Positions 17,605 to 27,700 of a stretch of DNA of 64,000 bases are shown in pieces. The position numbers and the translations under genes were made by a program. The number at the start of each line of letters is the position of its first letter. Position 1 is the stretch's first letter. The stretch lies in the NCBI RefSeq assembly GCF_018860805.1, contig NZ_JAHKQR010000011.1, forward strand, positions 321,341-385,340, in the 5' to 3' direction. The notes below the pieces were generated by a model. It did not search any database and was not told the DNA's origin. It saw only the letters and a program-made list of their open reading frames with translations. Source of the stretch: Aestuariibacter sp. A3R04 (GTDB lineage Bacteria > Pseudomonadota > Gammaproteobacteria > Enterobacterales > Alteromonadaceae).

Positions 17605-17886
17605 TTATTGACCTGCCGCTTGAGCAATGCCGTAATTCCAAAAAGGATTGGCGAATAGCAAAATCATCGATACGACAAAACAATAAATCGCCGTGGATTC
17701 GATCATCGCCAAACCGACAAACAAGGTTCGCGTAATCGTCGCCGAGGCATCCGGTTGTTGAGCCAAAGAGGTTAACGCCGTTGCCACCGCTTTACCTTCC
17801 CCTAATGATGGCCCGATTACGCCGATGGCAATTGTTAGCCCTGCGGTGATAATTGAAACCATTGCAATCAGTGTCATGCTGTCCAT
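17605..17886 (-). CDS. atpE: N-type ATPase c subunit (rotor ring)
   Basis: A 93-residue hairpin of two membrane helices joined by the polar loop AQQPDA. The ion-binding helix reads GLAMIESTAIY. Glu63, Ser64, Thr65 and Tyr68 match the Na+ ligands Glu65, Ser66, Thr67 and Tyr70 of Ilyobacter c. The helix-1 ligand Gln32 of Na+ enzymes is replaced here by Glu30 (GEGKA), giving two carboxylates. The ATG at 17886 is preferred to one at 17907 because GGAG lies five bases before it. Ion choice (Na+ or H+) cannot be settled by sequence: at least one N-type c-ring (Burkholderia pseudomallei) was reported as H+ specific. Confidence 0.92.
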   Translation of the reverse strand: MDSMTLIAMVSIITAGLTIAIGVIGPSLGEGKAVATALTSLAQQPDASATITRTLFVGLAMIESTAIYCFVVSMILLFANPFWNYGIAQAAGQ

Positions 17887-17903
17887 AGTTACTCCGTAAA
17901 TGT

Positions 17904-18635
17904 TCATCGTTTTGATTCGTTTGTTTTTTGGTTTTCTGGTTGTTGAGCGGCTTTTTGCTGCGTGCGTGCTTTGGAGGAGCGAGTCGCCGCGGCGATATAC
18001 ACGGTAGCGAGAATGAAAAAGATGTAAGCCTGAACCATGCCGGTTAACAAACCGAGCAAGGTCATCACAATGGGAAATAAGAACGGCGTAATCGTCAGCA
18101 ATATCGCGATGATCATCGCGCCGCTCATCATGTTACCGAACAATCGCACCGCCAATGCCAAGGTTCGCGATACTTCGCTGATAATATTAAACGGCAACAT
18201 AATAATGGTTGGCTTGGTATAGGAAGACAGATAGGAACCAAAACCTTGCTCTTGAATACCAAACAAAGGCACCGCGATTAACACACATAAGGCCAGCGCC
18301 GCTGTGGTGGAAAGCGAACCTGTCGGAGGTTCAAAACCCGGAATAATGGTGCCAAGCGCCGATAACGCGATGAATAAAAACAGCGACCCAAGAAAACCAA
18401 TGTATTTCTGCGGCTGGCTTAAACCCACTTCTTCGATTTGTTGATTAATGGTGATCACAACCACTTCTAGGGCATTTTGCCAGCGCGAGCGTTGCAAATT
18501 GTTGGACAGGTTTCGAGTGATTAGAATCGACCCAACCACCAGCACCAACATCACCAACCACGTAAAGACGATGGTCGCATTGAGCTTTAGAAAGCCCATT
18601 TGCCAATACACAATGAGATCTGGCGTCAGGTTCAT
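17904..18635 (-). CDS. atpB: N-type ATPase a subunit
   Basis: Stator channel subunit, 243 residues with five to six membrane helices. The essential Arg is in LALAVRLFGNMMSGA, and the last helix contains MVQAYIFFILATVYI. The C-terminus carries an unusual basic, glutamine-rich tail (residues ~218-243, KARTQQKAAQQPENQ). It overlaps atpR by four bases upstream and atpE follows after 17 bp. Confidence 0.93.
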   Translation of the reverse strand: MNLTPDLIVYWQMGFLKLNATIVFTWLVMLVLVVGSILITRNLSNNLQRSRWQNALEVVVITINQQIEEVGLSQPQKYIGFLGSLFLFIALSALGTIIPGFEPPTGSLSTTAALALCVLIAVPLFGIQEQGFGSYLSSYTKPTIIMLPFNIISEVSRTLALAVRLFGNMMSGAMIIAILLTITPFLFPIVMTLLGLLTGMVQAYIFFILATVYIAAATRSSKARTQQKAAQQPENQKTNESKR

Positions 18636-18991
18636 AAACGCTCTTCCGTGTGAGAATGTTTTTCTTTAAGGGTATGAATCGGTTTGATAATGACGGGATT
18701 GTCTTTCAAACGAATCAGCCGCGTCGCGAACAAACGCAAGATCATAAAGCCAAGCAAACCTAACAATAGTTTCTGCCAGTCATTGCCCAGAAACACATAA
18801 AAACTCACCATCACCACGCTGATGCGAAACAACATACTGAACAAAAACAACGGTGCGACCACACGACTAGAACCCAATCGACGCACTGTCCACCACAGCC
18901 CTGCAAAATAAAAAACGCCTAATAACACACCAACCAAGATGGCATAAGCCAGACCACCCCAAAAGTTGTCACTAAAATCAATTAATATCAT
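18632..18991 (-). CDS. atpR: N-type ATPase accessory membrane protein AtpR
   Basis: A 119-residue protein with three hydrophobic segments (about 8-30, 43-62 and 68-86) and the family stretch LWWTVRRLGSSR. AtpR is specific to N-ATPase operons and is thought to help assemble the c-ring. The ATG at 18991 is chosen because AGAGGA precedes it; the frame is open further upstream but there encodes sequence in the wrong frame of atpQ. It overlaps atpQ by 14 bases. Confidence 0.85.
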   Translation of the reverse strand: MILIDFSDNFWGGLAYAILVGVLLGVFYFAGLWWTVRRLGSSRVVAPLFLFSMLFRISVVMVSFYVFLGNDWQKLLLGLLGFMILRLFATRLIRLKDNPVIIKPIHTLKEKHSHTEERL

Positions 18992-19354
18992 CGTTGTCCT
19001 CTGGTTGGTGAATGTCTTTGTCTTCTTTTTGCACCCAGTGCCAAGCATTAAAGCAGCCCAAACACAGGCCAACGACCAGCAAGGCCAGCGTCCACGAACG
19101 TTCACTTGGGTAATGGTCATCCAACCAAATGCCCAACGCCGCGCCAAGCAAAGTTGGAATCGCAACCGACCAGCCAACCAACCCCATCATGCCCAAGCCA
19201 GACCAAACGGTTTTGGTCACGTGTCGCTGCGCTTTTAGCTTACGCGCCGCGACCGAGCCTACTTGCTTGCTGTAGTTGTTTTTCGATTTGTGATTGAGAG
19301 AGCGATTTAGATTACGGTCTGGTTTAGTCAGGTTTTTGTCTTCATCATCGTCTT

Positions 19355-19358
<4 letters not shown>
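18978..19358 (-). CDS. atpQ: N-type ATPase accessory protein AtpQ (AtpI-like)
   Basis: A 126-residue protein with a strongly charged N-terminus (MKDDDEDKNLTKPDRNLNRS), two membrane helices (about 53-78 and 86-106) and a charged tail. It corresponds to the AtpI-like AtpQ of N-ATPase operons. The helix pair contains GALLGAAL-type packing residues (LLGAALGIWLDDHYPSERSW). It probably acts in Mg2+ supply or c-ring assembly by analogy with AtpI. It overlaps atpC by four bases. Confidence 0.82.
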
Positions 19359-21239
<1,881 letters not shown>

Positions 21240-21486
21240 CTAAAAATGGGAATGAGAGACTACAGACACCAGTGTAATAAAAAACCAGTAGCCAGCTCTG
21301 TGCAGTAACGAACATATATGCAGATTTAAAAGGGCATTAAGCATTGCAAAGGCGCTTCGTTTATTTACTAAGCGTATATCTACCCGTAAAAATCCAGCAT
21401 GTCTTAGCCGAGTTAATTATTAACGCCTAAGAATAAAGCCAATTCATTAGCCCCTGTGCTGGGGCTGGGCTGGTGACAGGAAGTTA

Positions 21487-21640
21487 TTTTGGCCCATTGT
21501 TGGAGCAGCTTGCTCTACTTCAGCTTCCTTTGCTTTCGCTTGTGCATATTTCTCTTAGTCGATCATGCTGAGTAACATAATGCATCGTCCTATTTCTGCG
21601 TCGGTTTTGTAGAGCTCATCATTGCCTTGATCCTCCTGCT
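21487..21640 (-). pseudogene. Relic of a DUF1845 (s063-like) gene
   Basis: Read on the minus strand, this stretch gives ELYKTDAEIGRCIMLLSMID, a stop, then EKYAQAKAKEAEVEQAAPTM. The last part matches the s063-like protein of this window (AQAKGKEAEVEQAVPSTD) at about 13 of 15 positions, and the DNA beyond it also resembles the s063 3' flank (CCCC...GGGGCTG hairpin). The in-frame stop and the loss of most of the gene make it nonfunctional. It points to recombination between ICE segments when the cargo was assembled. Confidence 0.65.
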
Positions 21641-21646
21641 TATGTA

Positions 21647-21670
21647 TGTCTGTTCGCTTGCGTACAGACA
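21647..21670. promoter_or_regulatory. Operator-like inverted repeat in the atpD/ndvB spacer
   Basis: TGTCTGT, ten bases, ACAGACA: a perfect 7-bp dyad of 24 bp, 66 bp before the glucan synthase start. Dyads of this size suit a dimeric regulator; the neighbouring Crp/Fnr-type protein is one candidate, but the sequence is not a canonical CRP or FNR box. Confidence 0.35.
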
Positions 21671-21735
21671 CCTATCCCAAGGCTTGACTAGTATAACTAG
21701 AGGGTTGATTACAAGATTTCCTACCTAAAGGGCAG

Positions 21736-24700
21736 ATGCTTATGTTACATACCGTTACTTCCTTATTTGGACGACTTGGGCAACAACACTCCCAAACAAT
21801 ATGGCATAGCACTTCGCCCGTTCGCGAGGCTTTATTTGGTATAGCGCGGCTTGAAGAGCATGCAAAAAGTTTGGCTAAGGCTCAGCAGGTTCTCGACAAA
21901 AAAACGTCTGTCTTATCGTTACAAGCGAGGTTGGATGATAATGCTAGATCGTTGTTGAAGTCTTATCGAGGCTGTGCGACGGAGCTCGAACAAGGACGTA
22001 GTGTTGTTCCCGCAGCAGAATGGCTACTAGATAACTATCATTTAGTGGAAGAACAAATCCGCGAAATTCGAGACGATCTACCAGACAGTTATTATCGTCA
22101 ATTACCCAAATTGGCTAGCGGACCTTTTGTCGGATATCCGCGAGTATTTGGTCTAGCCTGGGCGTTTGTAGCTCACACAGATAGTCATATTGATCCAGAG
22201 ATTCTCGTGCGTTTTATTCATGCTTATCAGACTGTGCAACCGCTTACCATCGGTGAATTATGGGCGGTGCCGATCACGCTGCGTATTGTATTGATTGAAA
22301 ACTTGCGACGTTTAGCCGATCAAATTGCCGTTGGTCGAAAAGCACGCCAAGACGCAGATCAGTTAACAGTACGACTTTTAGTGGAAGGTTGTGCTTATTC
22401 GGCGTTACAAGAAGATATCGCCGCACGATCATCGGGGCCTTTATCGGAAGTGTTTGCTGCGCAACTGGCAAAGAGATTACGTGACCAAGACCCGAAAACT
22501 ACGCCCGCGCATGAATGGCTAGAACAGCGTTTGCAGCTACAAGGTCTTTCTGTTGAAGACGTTGTGCAACATGCCCAGCAACGCCAAGGTGCATCGAACG
22601 TCACCATTCGCAATGTGATCACCAGTATGCGCTTGATTTCTGATATTGATTGGTCGGAAATGTTTGAGAAAGTCAGTCTGGTCGATCAAGAATTTTACCG
22701 TTATGACCTTTATGCCCAAATGGATTTTCCGACTCGTAACTTGTATCGCAGTGCCGTAGAGGAACTAGCACGAGGCTGTGATTATTCGGAAATAGACATT
22801 GCCCAGCGCGCCGTAGAAATGGCGAAAGACAGCGTAAAGTCTTTTGAGTCAAAGAGTGCTGATTCAACCAATGCAGAAGCGACAGAAACGTTAACGGAAG
22901 AAGCTGATGTTGAAAAAAAACGTCTTGGTGACCCGGGTTATTATCTGATTGAACAAGGGCGTTTGGCTTTCGAAAAATCCATCGCCTATACACCGACCAT
23001 GCGGTTAAGAGTTAGGCGCTTTCACGTACGCCTAGGCGTCGCGGGTTACTGCAGTACGATTGCCATTGTCGCCTTGGCTTTTCTTGCCATTAGTATTTTA
23101 TTCGCAGGATTCCTAGCGTTTCACGCACAACCTTGGTTGCTGTGGGCAGTGGTGGCCTTTATTCCTGCCACAGAAGTGGCGTTTGCCATCGTCAATCGTT
23201 TAGTGACATGGCGATTTGGTGCGGTGATGCTACCGGGGCTTGAGCTAAAAGCTGGCGTACCGAGCTCGTTACGAACCTTAATCGCCGTGCCGACTTTGCT
23301 CACTTCAGAAGAGGATTTATTAGAACAAATTGAACGCCTAGAAGTGCATTATCTTAGCGGCATCGGCGGTGATGTGAGCTTTGCCTTATTAACTGATGGT
23401 AAAGATGCTGATTTGGAAGAATTAGAAAGTGATACGGTGTGGTTGGAACGGGCGGCATTTGAAATAGAACAATTAAACCAGCGCTACGAAGAGGGTCCAT
23501 CTGGTCCACGTTTTATCTTGCTGCATCGCCGTCGACTGTTTAATCCGAGTGAAAATGTATGGATGGGTTGGGAGCGAAAACGCGGTAAGTTGCATGAGCT
23601 TAATCGATTATTACGCGGCGCAACGGACACCACTTTTATTGCTATTCAGGGCAAAGCGCCTAGTGTGCCGAGTGATGTTCGTTACGTGATTACCCTTGAT
23701 GCTGACACGCGTTTGCCACGAGAAACAGCGTTGCGATTGATCGGCAAAATGGCGCATCCGTTGAATCGTCCACGTTTGGATAAAGTCAAACAGCGAGTTG
23801 TCGCGGGTTACGGGATTCTTCAACCTCGTGTCACACCGTCTTTATCAGTCGGTACGGAAGGTTCTTTGTTCCAGCGTATCTTTTCTGCTCCTGGCGGTAT
23901 AGACCCATATGCGGCGGCGATTTCAGATGTGTATCAAGATCTTTTCGGCGAAGGTTCTTTTACTGGCAAAGGCATTTACGATGTCGATATGTTCGAAGCC
24001 GCGCTGGCGGATCGTGTGCCGAATAACACCATGCTGAGCCACGATTTGTTCGAAGGTATTTTTGCTCGTGCTGGTTTGGTCTCAGATGTGGAAGTGGTGG
24101 AAGAGTTTCCGGCCCGATACGATGTCGCCGCGAAACGCCAGCATCGTTGGATGCGAGGCGATTGGCAGCTATTGCCGTGGATTATGAGCAAGCCGACAGA
24201 ACAGGGGGGTTCCAGTCTGGGGCGTTGGAAGCTACTCGATAATTTAAGGCGGTCGCTGGTGGCTCCAACAACCTTGTTATCCTTGGTGTTAAGTTGGCTG
24301 TTATTTCCGTCGTCGGTGGTGTTTTTTACGGTTGTGTTATTGGCTGTCATGGCTATTCCGCCTTTGCTGCCTTGTGTTTTTTCGATGATTCCTCATCGTT
24401 CTGGCGTGGACACCAGCAACCATTTTCAACTCTGGTTAGGGGATTTACGTCTTGCTTTAAGTCAGACTTTTTTGTCTATCACTTTTCTTCCTGATCAAAG
24501 CTGGCGCTCCTTGGATGCGATTGCACGCACCTTGTTGCGTTTAGGTGTGACGCATCGACGTTGTTTGGAATGGGAAACCGCGGCGCAGAGTCATGCGAGT
24601 CCGCGACCCAAGGTGACGGGTTTTTATCAAAATATGGCCTGTGGCACCTTGCTTGCTTTGGCGGTTTGCTTGTTTGTCATCGTTGTGAATCCGGCAGTGT

Positions 24701-27700
24701 GGCTGCTGTTGTTCCCGTTTGCTTTGCTTTGGTGTCTTGCGCCTTTGGTCGCCCTGTTTGTTAGTCGATCACCGGAAGTGTTGCGACCTGATGAACTCGA
24801 TGTTGGCGCGGTCACTTTACGTCTTACTGCGCGCAAAACGTGGCGCTATTTTGAAACCTTTGTGACAGAGGAAGACAATTTTTTACCGCCTGATAATTAC
24901 CAAGAAGACCCAGAACCTGTGGTGGCGCATCGTACTTCGCCGACCAATATTGGTTTGTATCTGTTGTCTTCAGTGGCGGCGCGAGATTTTGGTTGGGCTG
25001 GGTTATTCGAAACGATTGAGAGACTCGAAACGACCTTTGTCACACTGGAAAAATTACCAAAACACAACGGCCATTTTTTCAATTGGTACGGCACACAAAG
25101 CTTGCATACCTTGTTGCCGGAATACATTTCATCGGTGGACAGCGGCAATCTTGCTGGGCATTTGATAACGCTGGCAAATAGCTGCAAGCAATGGTGCGAA
25201 GAATTCGTGGCTGGGCCATCTCAAGACACTTTAACCGCTAATCCAAACTCAATGGTGCGCTCAGGTTTTATGGACAATATTGCATTGGCTAGACAATCCT
25301 TAGTGGTTGAATCAAAACCACTAACTAACCCTGTTAGTCCAGATATTAGAGATATTAACATCTCCATAACGGATAGCTCGCATCCATTGCTTGCGACTTT
25401 GGACGATATAGCGAGTAAATTAAACAGCCGCCAGACTATCGAGACCTTAACGCCAATTTTAATTCGATTGACTAATAAAGCTTCCAAGCTTGCACGTGAA
25501 CGACCATTAGGTTCTGGCGAAGAAATTGCACAGGGTCGTCATGCTGATTTCATTTATTGGATCGAAGCGGCAAATAAGCTGATGGTTGAGCAGGAGCGCG
25601 ATACTCTTGAGCTACGCAAATCTAACGACTCTTTGCTGGCTAGATTAAATGCGCTCGTGAGCATAGCTCGTGACATGGCGTTAGCGATGGATTTTGCTTT
25701 TCTCATTGACCCTGAACGCAAACTTTTGTCGATTGGTTATTCTCTTGCCGAAAACTGTCTCGATCCAAATTGCTACGATTTATTGGCTTCGGAAGCACGA
25801 TTGGCGAGTTTGGTTGCTATCGCCAAAGGCGATGTGGCGACCAAGCATTGGTTTCGTCTTGGTCGCGCAGCAACACCCATGGGCAACGGCTCGGTTCTAA
25901 TTTCTTGGTCGGGTTCCATGTTCGAATATTTGATGCCGTCGCTGGTTATGCGAGCGCCAACAGGCAGTTTACTTGAACAGACCAATCGGCTGATCGTTGG
26001 GCGTCAGCAGGAATACGGTAAACAACTTGGCATCCCTTGGGGTGTGTCGGAATCTTCTTATAATGCGCGTGATATCGAGTTTACTTATCAATATTCCAAC
26101 TTTGGTGTGCCGGGACTTGGTCTAAAACGCGGCTTGGCGGGAAATAGAGTGATCGCACCTTATGCCACGGGGCTTGCCACTATGATTGACCTTCAGGCGG
26201 CGGTTGATAATTACGATCGTTTAACCAGCATGGGTGCTTGTGGCCGTTATGGTTTTTACGAGGCGTTGGACTTTACGCCTGCACGTTTGCCTGCGGAAAG
26301 CCAAGTTGCCATTGTACGCAGTTTCATGGCGCATCATCAGGGCATGACTATTGTCGCCATTGCCAATGCCTTACTGGAAGGCGTGTTTAGACAACGCTTT
26401 CATCAAGAACCCATGATTCAGGCATGTGAGCTCTTATTACAAGAACGTATGCCAAGGGATGTTTGCATTAGTCATCCTAGAGCAGAAGAAGTGAAAACCT
26501 ACGCGTCTTCTCTAGTGCTGATTGCGCCGATAGTACGATGCCTAAGTCCAACTGCCGAAGGCTCGCCCATTACACATTTGTTATCGAACGGCCGATATGT
26601 GGTGATGTTGACCGCCACTGGCGCGGGCTACAGTCGTTGGGGCGACATTGCTGTAACGCGCTGGCAGGAGGACTCCACAAGTGATGATTATGGTAGTTTC
26701 ATTTTTTTGCGAGATAAAAATACAGGTCATCTTTGGTCGAGCTCTGCCCAGCCTCTGCAAGATGAAGATCATTATCCGGCGGGTGTGTTTGAAGAAGATC
26801 ATGTGGAATTTGTGCGCCATGATGGCGATTTCACCACTGCGATGGATGTTTTGGTATCTGGTGAAGACGATTGTGAAGTGCGTCGTATCTCATTGAGCAA
26901 TAATGGTCGCATAGCGCATGACATTGAACTAACGTCTTATCTTGAATTGGTGTTAACAACGCCAGCGACTGACAATGCTCATCCGGCCTTTGCTAAGCTG
27001 TTTGTGCAAACTGACTATGTCCCTGAATATAATGCGCTAATTGCGACCCGACGCAAACGTGCTACTGAAGAACCTTCAATTTGGGCTGCGCATTTTGCTA
27101 TTGTCGAAGGGGAAGTGACAGCCGATCCTCAATATGAGACCAACCGAGCCTTGTTTATTGGGCGAGGTAATTCCATTGCCACTGCGGCGGCGTTTGATTG
27201 TGACGATTCTTCGGTTGAGAGTGTCGATCTCAATAATTCAATCGGAACTGTTCTAGACCCTATTTTCTCGTTGCGCTATGCCGTACATGTGCCAGCAGGC
27301 AGTGTGGTGAGAGTGTCGTTTTGGACAGTCGTTGCGTCTTCTCGTGAAGAATTAATGGATCTTGTTGATCGACATCATGACCGCAGCGCTTATGATCGAG
27401 CGAAAACCTTAGCGTGGACGCAGGCGCAAGTGCAATTGCGTCATTTGGATATTAGTCCAACCGAGGCGGATGATTTTCAACGACTAGCGGCACCGATTAT
27501 TTACGCAGACCCGCGTTTTCGTGTTTCACCCGAATTCATTCATCGTGGCATGGCGAGTCAGTCTTTGTTGTGGCCGCATTCGATTAGTGGTGATTTACCC
27601 ATTGTGCTGCTGCGTATTGATGACGTCGAAGACATTGAACAAGTTAAGCAATTATTGCGCGCCTATGAATACTGGCGTATGAAAAGGCTGGCGGTGGACC

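Noticed and set aside
18632-19177. Long version of atpR (181 residues)
   Set aside because: The extra N-terminal 62 codons lie over atpQ in another frame and read as nonsense; the ATG at 18991 has a proper RBS.
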